The notes below the pieces were generated by a model. The model saw nothing but the letters and a program-made list of their open reading frames with translations. It searched no databases and was not told the DNA's origin. From Eucalyptus grandis (lineage: Eukaryota; Streptophyta; Magnoliopsida; Myrtales; Myrtaceae), in the NCBI RefSeq assembly GCF_016545825.1, contig NC_052618.1, positions 18,923,561 to 18,987,560 of the forward strand: a DNA stretch of 64,000 bases, written 5' to 3'. Position 1 is the stretch's first letter; every line of letters starts with the position of its first letter. The position numbers and the translations under genes are program-made. Positions 46,704 through 58,664 of the stretch are shown here, one piece after another.

Positions 46704-46943
46704 ATGATAATAGCACTCATCAGCATCCTCATGTTCTTATGCTCATCTGATTCCCAGAAAGAGGGGAAGGAAGTGAGGAAGAAAGGTGAATTGCTGTACA
46801 GCCGATCATTCTGTACTACGGTAGAACTACAAAGACAATACAAAATTGCGAGTCATGGCATGCTGGTTGCTGACGTGAAAGGTGGACATGAGACCCGGAA
46901 GATGGGGCCTTCACCTGAGAATTCAGACATGTTACAGCAGTAG
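46704..46943 (+). CDS. Candidate small secreted peptide precursor (79 aa)
   Basis: The ORF could start at 46629, but the ATG at 46704 follows a TATA box and opens directly with a hydrophobic stretch MIIALISILMFLCSS, a plausible signal peptide. The rest is polar: a basic segment (KEGKEVRKKGE), one Cys, and a C-terminal GHETRKMGPSPENSDMLQQ that looks like the Pro-rich tail of a peptide-hormone precursor. I cannot place it in CLE, CEP, RGF or PSY families. It is inside the gene-capture element between aconitase and P4H pieces. It may be captured, new, or chance. Confidence 0.4.
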   Translation: MIIALISILMFLCSSDSQKEGKEVRKKGELLYSRSFCTTVELQRQYKIASHGMLVADVKGGHETRKMGPSPENSDMLQQ

Positions 46944-47623
46944 GAATTTACGAACTTTTGGACCTGCAAACAAAGGCAGGTGCAAGATGGAGTAGTTACG
47001 GGCAACAATCGGCACTGATATTTAAAATCTAGGTAATTTCAGGAAGGAAAATCAAGAGACCGATAGTTCAGTTTTACTTGGTGCTATATTTACTGAACTG
47101 AAAGTACATCTAATCAGGAAATCTTCCTTATCTGTAGCATGACCAACATACTAAATGAATGAACTTATCCAGCCAACGGTTACCTGAACCATTTCTGAAC
47201 ATTCCTAAATGTATAAGGACAACCTCAGCAAACTTTACACCTTCCAGACAGTAAACATATTGGACTCATTCAACCTAGAACTGAACATAACATCAGCTAT
47301 AAACTGACGTAGCCTGATATCTGTCTTCATTAAATAAAGTCACATAGGTGTAAAATAGCGCAAGAGAGACCAGAAATATTTCATCCATCATGCAATTAAC
47401 AGATGGTTAGACACTAGTAATGAAATTTCTATTACCTTACTAACGTCCAGGGTGAGACACTTAGAGAAACTATCACTAAATCATATATTGCTAATGATTG
47501 CTACTGCAAGGAAACACGACCATGAACCACTTCACATTGAAAATGACAGTTATACTGAAACACAGCATTTGTATCCTAATCATCTGTTCCCAGCAGAAAA
47601 AAATTTACCTTCTGCTCAGTATC
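46944..47623. other. Spacer, no gene seen
   Basis: It may contain the 3' UTR of the P4H fragment on the minus strand. No conserved ORF. Confidence 0.4.
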
Positions 47624-47975
47624 TCAAACTTTGTACTCATGCACACGCAACCACTTAGTAGATGACTGTTTGTTCCCCTTAATAACAGGGCAACCACCTG
47701 ACATGAATCAGAATGGCTAAGTAAATGGTGACAGAAACTAGAGAATAAATTCAATAACTCATTTACAAGATCGACATATAATTTTAGTAAAATTGTACAG
47801 ACTTTGACATGCTATCATATTATGAACTCTGAACTCTAGGCATGACCAAGTACACATAACAGCTGAATAGAGAGCACAACTAACCATGCAAACTGGATTT
47901 ATCCAGAGAACCATCAGGTTTCATACTCCAAAAAAGAAGTGCATCACCCATTTTCGGTTTAAAGGAAAGTCCTAT
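47624..47975 (-). pseudogene. Prolyl 4-hydroxylase, last two exons
   Basis: P4H enzymes hydroxylate prolines of secreted proteins in the ER/Golgi. Exons 47885-47975 and 47624-47697 give GLSFKPKMGDALLFWSMKP, DGSLDKSSLHG and GGCPVIKGNKQSSTKWLRVHEYKV, then the stop. The Lys that binds 2OG (GNK) and the family C-terminus are intact. Upstream catalytic exons with the HxD are not found in the window. It is a captured 3' fragment. Confidence 0.85.
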
Positions 47976-48192
47976 CTGTCCGTTTCGCAGGAATATTACA
48001 TACACTAATTTATTAGGAAGAAGCTGCTCATTGGTACATATCATGCTCTCTCCAGAAACGATAAAGCACATTTTTGGTGAAAGGAATGTAATCACCAATT
48101 CCAATATTAGTATTTTCATGTGCTATTCAGAATCAAAATGAGCAGGCATTCGCGTTTATGACAGAATGCCTATTCAGAATCAAAACAAGACA

Positions 48193-48274
48193 CTTTCTGA
48201 CCTTGCCACATCAACATGAACAGAGTGGTCGATAACAAGATCCACTGGAACCTGCACGATGATTGACATGTTCA
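48193..48274 (-). pseudogene. Stray aconitase exon 4 start (third copy)
   Basis: Reading on the minus strand: '...catcgtgcag' followed by [11 protein letters not shown] and VDVARSE. It is the same intron-exon border as at 55653 and 40920, and breaks off after about 60 exon bases. It shares 'tttctgaccttgccacatca' with the right arm. Confidence 0.8.
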
Positions 48275-49587
48275 CCATTTCAGCATGATACAATTGAGTG
48301 AATCAGAGAAAGTGTTACCTTAGGGAAGAGGAAGACTCTAGAAGGCACTCATTCTAGGGCATGCACATGTAAGGTGTCAAAAAACATGTCATCCATATAA
48401 GGAGATACCTGTTGATAGTAAAATGCAAAGAAAAGGGTATCCACAGAACAAGGGTCCCTGCCTAATCATTCCCAAAAAGCTTTTGTCTTCACGATGGGTG
48501 CTTGTACTTGAGGAAAGCTAGGAGGCCTGTCAACAGGACGCCTCTGTAGTAGACAAACATCAGATCATTGTATGAGCATATACTAGAATTACTATTACTT
48601 TTATAAGCAAAACGTAACATAAAACTGTATAACACAGGTATATAACTACTTGCCCTGTCTGAGTCCTTTGGTTGAGGAAGATTATAAAACGCAGCCTCAA
48701 GCATTGCCTGATTGTATATCCGATCACGATGGCCTCCATGACTCAAACTTGAGGAACCAAAATTATCACCAACAGCACCAAGGTCAGAGCTACTGCTTCG
48801 CCCAATAAATCCCAGGTTTCGAGAAGGTTGAGTAGGCTGATAAGGTTGCCCAGGGGATAGGTCAGTATCTCTAAGAAGCTGAGCAGGCTCTGCAAAAGAG
48901 CCCACTAATCCAGCCTGTGGCATAAAACAGACACAAGAACCTATGTTCACACCATCTTTAGCACCAAAACTTACGCAAGCATGTAAGCATATACATTAGA
49001 TGCACATAGACGTTGGTTGCGTTTAGGTGATACTGTTGAAGCATTCACAAAATGCACCAGGAGTTAGCACATGTATGAAGATCAAGAAACATCAGAAACA
49101 CTTAATCAAGAGAACTAGCCAACATCAGACCAATCTTACTACAGTTAACAATCACTTAGACTCTCTACATATGAAACCATCTGATATAGTACCAAGAGGC
49201 GAGCAACAGCCAGGTAAGAATTCTCCTCAGAAAGATTTAACATTACCCTCATCACTCAGATGTTTTCCTCTATGTTTTAGGAATTCATGGTTGGCTTACT
49301 AATGTTTGCCTGGTTATAGTTCAAGCCCACTAGTCATGAACCCCTGCCACCCAATGCTAAGTCACAAGTCTGCACTTAAACTGACCAACCAGAGTCCCCA
49401 CCTAATTTATCATGTCATTTCACTAATCATTCAGTTTGAAATTATACATTTATGTTATATCAGGAAGCACTTAAGTTCAAGCATAGTCAACTCGATCAGG
49501 ATTCTGACTTCAGTAGCAATAAAATAAAGTGAATAACAATTTCGACCATAAAAACAAACCAACAAATCCAAAAGATTAGATGCCATT

Positions 49588-49740
49588 AAGAGAAAAACAA
49601 AATTCTCTGATATAATTCCTGCATCATATGAATCTAAGGTCCTAAGTATTAATTCTATTACATGAGAAAAACAAAATTCTCTGATATAATACTTGCATCA
49701 TATAAATCTAAGGTCCTAAGTATTGATCCTATTACACAAA
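49588..49740. repeat. Tandem duplication of about 75 bp in a NOT3 intron
   Basis: 'gagaaaaacaaaattctctgatataat...aaggtcctaagtatt' occurs twice in a row with few differences. Confidence 0.75.
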
Positions 49741-52494
49741 TTACGCCAGGAATATGTATGATTGGATCGGATCCATCTACAGCTAAATAACTAATGCTAA
49801 ATAAAGTCAAGACTTTTGTGATAAGGGTCCCAGCACTCAAGCATATATTGTACTGTGTTATCAAAAAACAAAATACATTATAAGGCACTGCACCATTGAT
49901 GTTAGCAATTTCACCTCGTACAGCCCAAATACCAAATTGGAACTTGGGTCCATGGCACAAGATTGTTATGAACAAGCGATTCACGGTAGTATCTTTTGAA
50001 GTATCACATGGTCAAAACTATACTACAGTTGCATAAGGTCCACTAGAAACAAGTTTTTCTGTGAAAGAAAAATCATTGTCCTATTTTAGGACTCGTGAAG
50101 CTAGAAGCATTTGAACCTCAACAGTGATGCAATAGCTTGATAGAGCACAAGCATTTCACATGGGCATTGGGAAGATAAGCAAGAAATACAGGGAGGCAAG
50201 CCATCATGGGCAAAGCCATAAATTGGTGGCCAGTAGATAATCTGACAGACAACATGACTTTGATGTATTGATAAACCAGAGGCAAAACCAGTGGTCCAGC
50301 ATGATAAAATAAGAAAACCAGATGCTTGGATTAACCACTTAGCAGAGTGCAGAACCACATGGCTCAAATTAGATTGTGTATGGCTTCAGATGAGAAGTAT
50401 TACTCTCTAAATAGTTGACACCAAAGCTTCACATGACTTTACATCATAAAGAAAAAGCAAACAGTATCCATTGATATTATAAGAAAAATACAAAAGAGCA
50501 TTTCTAGGAAAAAGAGAAACAGAAGATTGACAAGTAAAGCTGCTTCATCAATGTTGAAATGTATTAACTTACATCTGATGCTTGTGGGAATATCAGATCA
50601 TCCTCATTCATTGTATTCTTGCCCACTCCAGACCTAACAGCAGAATCAGCACCTGAATAATCAGGTAGATTCTGCTCCCCCAGCTGCTCCTGAATTTTCC
50701 CCTTGCCAACTTCTGCATTATGCATGCCTGGTATCAAATAACTATGGTTTGCAATACAGGCTGATGAAAATATTTTTGAAGTAAACCGCATCAACAACTG
50801 ATCTTAAGATAACTCCAATTGGAGTCTAGCCTTGCTGAAGCACTCTAGCAGAACAAAGTTGAAAAAATAAAGTGGCCTCACACCCAGAGTTACTGAGATT
50901 TTTCATCAACATAAGGAAATAAAAGTTCAAATACAAACATTTGACTTTCATTGCAAAACAAAGAAAATAAAAGGTAAGAAAACATGATTTTAGAAACTCA
51001 TTTATATGTTTGAAGTTTTGAAATATTTGACATTAAATAAAAGTAAAAAAGGGAGTCCCAGTGAACAAGGCTCACCACACAAACAAACAAAAGAAAGGCT
51101 GAAAACGTTAGTCCTTCCAAACAAACAAAATTACAAAAAACAGTGGATGGTTGGAGTATTTAATAGATAAAGATAGAGAATTGCTCCATGAAGAAGAGTC
51201 CTAAGGTCTTTGTATGCACAATCAATTATTTGATGAAAAAATAAAATATATAATGTAGCAATAATTTAAAGCTGTAGTACAGAAATGGGTTTACCATTTG
51301 ACTATTGATGGGTTTTTTAAGAGTTAGATTACCTTTTGAAAAGGATGAACTAAAATTGTGAGTTTTATATAAGATGCCAGGCATATTATCAGTGTTTGGA
51401 TCAAAAATGTAACTTGGGAATCCAAAATTCCCCGAGGCAAAGTATATTACATGAAGTTAATTCGTCAAGTATCCTAATTATGCATTAAACAATAGGTATA
51501 CCTGTACCCCGTTTGTGTAGCTTTGTGGGATTCACAATTGAAGTGACAAGGCTTCATTCAATAAGTCAGGTTATGGGGAAAAAGAAAGTAAACTGAAGAA
51601 GGGCAATGAATCGCAGACTTATATGACTAACAATAATATTATATATGTATGGATAACAAAAACACAGTCGATTCCATCAACTGTTTTTTCTTGTTACGTC
51701 CTTTCAAGGAAGAAGTATTCAAAACTGTGTTAGGCTGCCTCCATGCAATCCTAGCCATTTGGAAATATTCAAATTGAGTTTCTAAATTGAATAATAAAGC
51801 TCCATGCACAACCATGCAGACCAGCAACAGTATACAGGTAGCAAGTATGAATGCTCATGACCCAATGGCTGCAAAGCAGGCCCTTCCTTCCAGAGCTAAA
51901 AGCCCGAAAAGACAAGAGAAGGCTAAATTCCAGAAATTGGAGCCATTACATGTCTTAAATGATTCAGAAACTCTAATTCTGAGTCAAGCTGATCCCAATA
52001 TTTGATGGTACTCTGTATTGTTGCAAATAAGAGCTATGTGGCAGAATCTCTTGGACCTGAAAGAGCAAAATATTGCTGACTGAACCGTTGATGGATGGAA
52101 CCCAGTTGTTGTTGCAGAGCCAAGCCAGATACATTGTTAAGACCTGGCATTTGTGATCCTAGCCCTATACTGACTTGAGGAGAGATCAATGAGCTTTGAG
52201 AATTGAACTGCACAATTTTTGTAGAAAGGGTATGGAAAAAGTAATTGAACTTCAGAACAAAGCCAAAATGACCACAAAAAAAAAAAAAAAAATTGCTACC
52301 CATATGTGGCAATTACTAAAAAATACAACACAAAGATTACAGCATATGAAATGCTTGCAAACTGTTAAGTAGAAACCATCTCATAATAACACTGTGAATA
52401 CACTGATCCTGCTTCAAGTCAGGGATAGAATATACAATTGTATCTTCAATAGGCATTAATAGTGTGGAGTAGATGGACTTATTGGGGGTGGATA

Positions 52495-52650
52495 CTAAAT
52501 TCAAGTGTTGGCTCAATAGATAGTACAAAAATTGACGAGACAATTTTACTCATGACTAATAACAAGGTATCTAAATTCAAGTGTTGGCTCAATAGATAGT
52601 ACAAAAATTGACAAGACAATTTTGCTCATGACTAATAACAAGGTATCTAA
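52495..52650. repeat. Tandem duplication of about 74 bp in a NOT3 intron
   Basis: 'attcaagtgttggctcaatag...ataacaaggtatctaa' occurs twice with three or so differences. Confidence 0.8.
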
Positions 52651-53416
52651 TAAAATGCACACAGTGGGCGTGTCTGCCAAGAACTAGAGAGAGATTTGAA
52701 ATCTATCACAGAGCAACTAACTTCCAGTGATAACTGAAGATTGTGTCCTAATATACTCACTATTGACGGAAGAGTATTTGATAAAGAATAGATAAAATTA
52801 ATCGAGAAGGAAGAACCTACTGCAAGGGGGGGCGGCTTGCTGTTGTGCAGAAAACTGCTTCTGATTTCCTCCAGCCAAGGGAGGCATGCCCAAAAAGATG
52901 CTGTGACCTTGTTGCTGCATTTGATGAAAACGCTGTAAAAATTTCTCCCTTTGATCAGGGGCTATTTCAGTTCTCCCCCGGGCGTGCCCCTGGTCAAATG
53001 TTGTACAGAAATTCTATGAGCAGTTATATTAAACAAGCATCAGGGAAAAGCTGGCCCACACAGTGGTAGCCTCTCTATATACAAAATGCTCAGTCGCCTA
53101 CCCAATGAGGACTGCCCAACCATCTTTCTCTAATTACGTTTCTTTCCCTCTAAAAACTCTGCCAATATGCTCTCCTTTTAGAAAAAGTACAGAGAGGATT
53201 AAGGAAAAAATTTCTTTCCATTTTTCTTTAACTTCTGGGAAGACTTTTGCTTACCAAAGTTCTGCACGGAGAGAATAAGTCATAACCGGTCCACTTTACA
53301 GATCTCTGGTCAACGGACACCAGAGTAACAAGTTCCATCAATTGTGCTGACTACAGTGCTTTTGACTACCATACAACCATAATCAAATCATTTGTAGCTA
53401 ATTATACCCCTAATCC

Positions 53417-53450
53417 TCTCCCCCCCCCCCACCCCCCACCCCACCCCAAA
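53417..53450. repeat. Poly-C/CA low-complexity tract
   Basis: Runs of C interrupted by single A; in a NOT3 intron. Confidence 0.85.
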
Positions 53451-54916
53451 AATATCATCTCAAGCAATCTTTGGCACAAGAAAAGCAACCTTAAGGGATG
53501 CCTTTGTTTGTGAAAAAAATTCTCCAAGAGTGTCTTTGGTAACCACTACTGATGATTTTGAACTGTTTAGTCTGAAGAGGGCAAATTCAGAATCTAAACA
53601 AACAAATGCAAGCCATGGCATTATAAACATAAAAACAGGTGTAAATATGTTTCAAACGTGGTAGATACAGACTACATAAGATAAATGAAAGCTGAGTCCA
53701 AGATGAATTTTTGCATTACTGAGGCAAACAATCAAATACATGCCAATAGTGATGGCACTCAAAAGTGGCTATGCAGATTTCTACGCATGGTAAGACAGAC
53801 AGAAAATCAGACATCAAAAGTAAGTTTTAATTTCTTGCACAGCCCCAGATCAAAGTCTTTTCACATACATGCGAAATGATATGAACCTAAGGATTCAGTT
53901 GATGCAAAATGATAGATTCCGCCGTACAATCAAATCAGAGAACTTTATGGTTGCAAATTTGGAACATGAGTTGGCAAAGCACAATCAAGAATTAAAAAAT
54001 GATTCAGCACCCAATCAAGCATTGAAAGAGGTACACAATAGCATACCGACTGATTCTGGTTAAAAGAAACTCCAGGCCTCCACTCCATGCCAGTAACTAT
54101 AGGAGGTGAAAAAATCCTGCCAGCCATAGATGAACCCTCAGCACCACTACCAGTATCAACAAATCCAGTTACTTCATTAGCCTTCACCCCCTGAGGTAAG
54201 AAGATTCTATTGTCCAAGGGGGACACTAGAGACTGGATTGTTCCACTACTTCCAAGTCTTTGCTCAGCTTCTAAAATATTCCTCTTTGCTATGTCTGAAG
54301 TAGAAGGGGCCAAAATATTGGTTCCGCTACCTGAAAGCATGTCGGCTGAAGGTATACTAGATGACAATTGACTGGATAGAGCACCCCCAGCCATTCCACT
54401 CAAAATCCCAGCCTCATTAAGGGAGGTAGATGGTTGGCGACCTGGGAAGTTCACATTTTCTTCCTCCTTGCCAGAAGTAGAAAAATTTAAAGTCGATGAA
54501 TTGGCAGAACCTTCATTTTCCAGGACACTACAAACTTGAGTAGGACCAGGAATAACTGTTGAAGTAGTCGACACACCAGATGGGCTATGAGAAAGAATAT
54601 TTGATGAAACAGAATCAGCATGAGTTCCCATAGGTGTTGAAACGGCACAAGTTATGGTACTAGTTGTGGTTGGCTGAATTGCTGCAGTAATATCTGAATT
54701 GGCATCTTTAGAGCTTGTGTCTTCAACTTTCTCTTGGACCAAGGATCCTTCTTGATGATGAGCAGTTGTAGTAGTATCCTAAAGAAGCAATGATCAGCAG
54801 GCCACATCAAAATAAAGGTGAAGCACAGCAATTTTGAGGAAACAAGCACAACTTTAGCAGCACAATCGTGGCCTTATCATATAATCTAAGTTGAAAATAG
54901 AATAATAAATATTTAC

Positions 54917-56122
54917 CACCAGGAAGGACCATGCTCATCGGCTGCATCAAAATAAGAGATGAAAACAGAAATGCTAAGAAATGACTGAAAAATTAATGGA
55001 TGTATGTTCATACTTCATAACATCTTGAAAAGGACATACTAGTGTCAAATGACACTACTTTATCAGCCATCCACAGTAAATATATATAATAGTAACAATA
55101 TATTGAATTCTCTTACTTGGCCAAGCATTGTAGCTTCTGCTTCTATTCCTCCAACTCCCCAACCAGCAACTCCTAATCCGTCTATCATAGTTGTGTGTGA
55201 ATCAGTACCAACAACACTATCAGGGTAAAGCAAGCCGTTTGTGTTGAAGACCACTCTGCCAAGATATTCTAGATTAACCTACAAATAGATTCCAGTTCAG
55301 TTTGTCAACTCAATGACACAGGCCAATATTCTGGTAAAGCAAGAAAATTGCATATTCTCAAAGGACACGGCATGTAATAGTTCCACCACGGGTATATACA
55401 GTTTTTTCCACTTCTTATGCTAAAGTCATACACATGATCAGTATATAGGCACTATATGTTTTACTACCTGGTGGACAATCCCCGATCCAGGCGGAACAAC
55501 AAGCATATTATGAAATGCAGTTGAACCCCACTTGAGAAAGCCAAATCTCTCCTTGTTCCGATGAAACTCAAGTTCCATATTAGCCTGGACAGCATTTTCT
55601 GACCTTGCCACATCAACCTGAACAGAGTGGTCGATAACAAGATCCACTGGAACCTGCACGATGGTTGACATGTTCACAAATGACAGTTCAACTACTTGCG
55701 CACACAAAGATAAAGTTCCTTCACCACCAACGAGTAGCTGGAACGAGCGACATGCTGACATATAAAGCTCACCAGTGGGTTGATTTTATTCAGATCTCCC
55801 CCGAGGCTATTCATCGCATCACGCAAGCAAGCAAGATCAACGACAGCAGGCACCCCAGTAAAATCCTGATACAAATGACGACGCATCATCAAATATCAAA
55901 CATGGCAACTCTTCAAAACCCCAATCAGCATCAATGACACACGATGCGCAGCTCCATGTACCTGCAGCAGCACTCTAGCCGGCTTAAATGGGATCTCGAC
56001 TTGTCTAGGAGAAGTGTTTTCCCAGTCGATGATCTTCTCGACATCTTTGCTCTTGACCTGGAACTCGTCGCAGTTCCGAATGGCCAACTCCAGAAGAATC
56101 CTAATAGAGTACGGCAGCCTAT
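54917..56122 (-). pseudogene. ACO: Aconitase 5' part, exons 2-6 start (right arm), open frame
   Basis: Exons 55962-56122, 55773-55865, 55468-55653, 55117-55278 and 54917-54941. All acceptors are AG and donors GT. Lengths keep phase and the reading is intact: [91 protein letters not shown], ending PMSMVLPGG. This is unlike the left arm, which has many small lesions in the same exons. It holds about a quarter of the enzyme only and has neither exon 1 nor the Fe-S cysteines. Confidence 0.88.
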
Positions 56123-56559
56123 CTGAAGCATAAACAACGGAGATTGAAATTGAACAGGTAGATTCCGTTAGAATCCTGACAAGAGTATGGCACTCTGCCA
56201 CTCTTATCCGCAAATGAGGACCATCGAACTCAATAACTACTAAAAATGTGCTCTATCGTTTCTAGAAGGATGGCAACCTACACAAGTTGTAGGCAATCAG
56301 GTCACATTATGCATCCTTCCATGTAAAGAAAAGACACCCTTATGTCATTTAAGCGGGCTTTAATGCAGTTGCCATAAAGGAAGAGTTGCAATTTGTAATC
56401 GGGGCTTTAAGACATCAAACCTTTGAGATATTGCAATATCAGCAAGCATGTGGAGACTAGGAAATAATTGCACAACTTAAACAAGAGAGAAATGGACTAC
56501 AAGAGCGACGAGCTGTTTAGTGATGCAAAAGCAAACGATCTTAAGTCAAAAACACTAAC

Positions 56560-56619
56560 CCTTTCCAGTACATCAAAAGCTTTCTTCCTTAGCACAGCAT
56601 CTGATGTGCACATGATGAC
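56560..56619 (-). pseudogene. Unidentified exon segment fused to GPI exon 1 (right arm)
   Basis: [20 protein letters not shown], in frame with the preceding GAIAN of GPI and followed by a GT donor. Same as 39962-40021 but without the 'TSIFV' change. Confidence 0.55.
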
Positions 56620-57052
56620 GTTCGCGATGGCGCCCATCCCCAGCTCCTCCATCGCCTTGAACGCGGCCTGGAACCGAGGCTTTATCTCCTCCACGAACTC
56701 GTCCGTGAACCCGATTCGGCTCATGTCCAAGGAAAAGCCCTCGCTCCGGTGCTGGTGTAGCCAGTCCACGTACCTCGTCCACAGCGGGAATCCTTCTCCA
56801 GCCCTCTAGCCCGCGCCTCTCCTTCTTCGCCGCGTCGTCGACCCTTGCCGGGTCTACCGAGATCTCCCTCGCGACCGATCGGGCGCCGACAGGGACAGCA
56901 CCCGGTCGACGGCGGGAGCCCGGCGCCGCTCGGGAACGAAACCGAGGCCGCCTCCCTCTGCCGGAGGCCGACGGCTTCGCGGCGGAGGCCGGCGGCGTCT
57001 TCGGCCTGAGGGAGGGGGAGGACGAGCAGATGCCAGAGACGGAGGACGCCGT
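56620..57052 (-). pseudogene. PGI1: Plastid glucose-6-phosphate isomerase exon 1 (right arm)
   Basis: Inverse copy of 39522-39961. It again has ACG where the start ATG is expected. It carries small indels absent from the left arm: a base lost in 'cggcagaggg', and four bases lost before TGTGGACGAGG. So here the right arm is the more damaged one, the reverse of the aconitase exons. Confidence 0.78.
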
Positions 57053-57639
57053 CGGCGGCGGCGGCGGCGGCTCGGAGTCGGAGTTGATGACGAGTTTGTC
57101 GGAGGGAGGGGAGGAAATCGGACGGAGGTCCAGAAGTTACCGAGAGACCAACGCGAGCACAAAACTTATGCTCGATCTCCGCGTTGGAAACAGTCGGAGG
57201 CGAAGGGGGGCGGAACCGGCCGGATCGGCGGGGCTCTTGGAGGAGGCGACGTGCCGAGGTAGATGACCGGCGGCGAGGCTTTTTGAGAGGCGGAGGCGGA
57301 GGCGGAGGCGGAGGGGGTGAGGCGCGAGAAGAAACAGAGGAAGTGCAGCTCGTCACGAGGAGAGAGAAAGCGCCCGAAAAATATTCAAGTGTGAGGAGAG
57401 AGGAATTTTAAGCGGGAGCGTTTGCGCATTTATTACTCGGGCGCCGTCCTTTCTTCCGCCAGCCCGAGCCGAGCCACCAGCCACCAGCCGTGAGTTATTT
57501 GGGAGAGAGTGAGAAGAGAGAGGAGCGCTGAGTCGAGAAACAGGCGCCTGACTTTATGGGCCCCACGAGGACACGTGTCGCGCTCCCACCGCCTTCTTGT
57601 TTGCCACGTTGATACATAAGGCGTACCCAATATTTTCTC

Positions 57640-57835
57640 CCTAGCACTGGCGCACAACTGGCACTAGTACAGAAAGCGACGCTTCAGGCCCTAATGTCAA
57701 CGATGGCACACCGGGCACTGGCGCACACCTGGTACTGGCACAGAAAGCGAAGCTTCAAGGCTCTATTGTCAACAACGGCACACCTAGCACTAGCACAGAA
57801 AACGACGCACGACTCTCCAAGGCTCTATTGCGGTG
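57640..57835. repeat. Minisatellite, right part
   Basis: Continuation of the array at 38690-38937 in the same orientation, beginning with the duplicated cctagcactg. Confidence 0.75.
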
Positions 57836-58371
57836 TTACTTGCAATAAATTAATATATATGTGCGCAAGCATAATACACGAAAAACAGAGATTTAAATAA
57901 CAGCCTGGGGAAGAGAAGTGCACCAAATCCTTGAAGATAAGCTGCACGCACGTTTCGACCAGAAAAAAAAAAAAGCTACACGTACGTACCGGAGAAGGAA
58001 GCAAAATTAAGGTGAGATTCGGTCAACATCTTGCACTTTCCTCTCCCTCCTCTGACACAGATCTACTCTCTTCTTCTATGGCTCAACCGATTCCAGTAAA
58101 GAAATAATGTGCCCACCTTTCTTTCTTCGCAATTTCCACCGTCAAGAAACATTTTATTTGGGCCGGACTTTGTCAAGCAAACTCAAATTTGAGACATTTT
58201 ATAACAAATCACCAGCCTAATATAAGGTAAATGACAAGCTTTTCTTTTATCGATTTTCACTTATTTATTTCTAATGTGGCATTTTTTATATAGGACTGTG
58301 TTATCTAGTATGAAATTTATGTTGGCAAAACAGTTGGTTGCTTTAAGATTTTAAGAATAATCATGCAGTTA
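57836..58371. other. Intergenic, no gene seen
   Basis: No ORF above background; short A-rich run at 57964. Confidence 0.4.
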
Positions 58372-58655
58372 CCATCCTCCTGTACAAAAGAAGACAAAGC
58401 AACTATAGAGCACCACAATGTCAAAAAATGATCTATTTATATAGCCACATTAAGGAATTTATCAATGTGTACTTTCGGAAAACTTGTAAAATAAGTATTC
58501 AAGGAATTGTAACAATTTTCAATGGATTAATTATTTTAGTGTAATATCTGACAAAAAAAATTATTTAAGTATAATGCGAAATCAGTATTTTGAAAATTGA
58601 ATTTTCTTATAATGCATGTTTTAACAAGTGCCTGAGGAGTATTCACTATTATATA
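58372..58655. repeat. Dispersed repeat D1, copy 2
   Basis: Matches 18012-18310 in the same orientation. It ends at an AT run directly before a retrotransposon LTR. Confidence 0.6.
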
Positions 58656-58664
58656 TATATAAAG

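Larger units (their letters stand above)
48409..54778 (-). pseudogene. NOT3: CCR4-NOT subunit 3 (NOT3), internal fragment
   Basis: NOT3 is a scaffold of the CCR4-NOT mRNA deadenylase complex. Exons: 54047-54778 (Ser/Thr-rich middle region, DIAKRNILEAEQRL, GMEWRPGVSF), 52821-52989 (DQREKFLQRFHQMQQQGHS), 52057-52207, 50573-50712 (KNTMNEDDL), 48654-48914 (RDTDLSPGQP, MLEAAFYNLPQPKDSDR) and 48409-48543 (PPSFPQVQAPIV, TLFFAFYYQQ). The last exon has TGA in place of the Arg of FWERLG. The donor after 48654 is AG|GCAAGT, a GC-AG type. The N-terminal coiled-coil Not3 domain and the end of the NOT2/3/5 box are missing. It is cut on the 5' side by the right arm at about 54917. Confidence 0.88.
38938..57639. 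mobile_element. Pack-MULE-like element (18.7 kb) with long inverted arms and captured genes
   Basis: The ends read GAGAAAATATTGGG and its exact inverse CCCAATATTTTCTC. Outside them lie identical 10-bp sequences cctagcactg (38928-38937 and 57640-57649), of the 9-11 bp size typical of Mutator-like transposons. The minisatellite continues on both sides in direct orientation, as expected for an insertion. Arms 38938-41657 and 54917-57639 are inverted copies of each other. Inside are pieces of GPI, aconitase, P4H and NOT3, and no transposase. Caution: the target word recurs in the minisatellite, so the direct repeat could be array sequence. A chance inverted duplication of genomic DNA is the alternative. 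Confidence 0.6.
54917..57639 (-). repeat. Right inverted arm
   Basis: Inverse of 38938-41657. Its inner end is inside aconitase exon 6 and joins unrelated sequence ('taaatatttatt') close to the first NOT3 exon. Confidence 0.85.

Noticed and set aside
48049..48085. Short match of 'aaacgataaagcacattttt' to the GPI-aconitase intron at 40317
   Set aside because: Only about 24 bp and in a different orientation from the nearby exon 4 piece; could be chance.
55896..56213. A 105-codon gene at the right arm
   Set aside because: It is aconitase exon 2 extended into introns on both sides.
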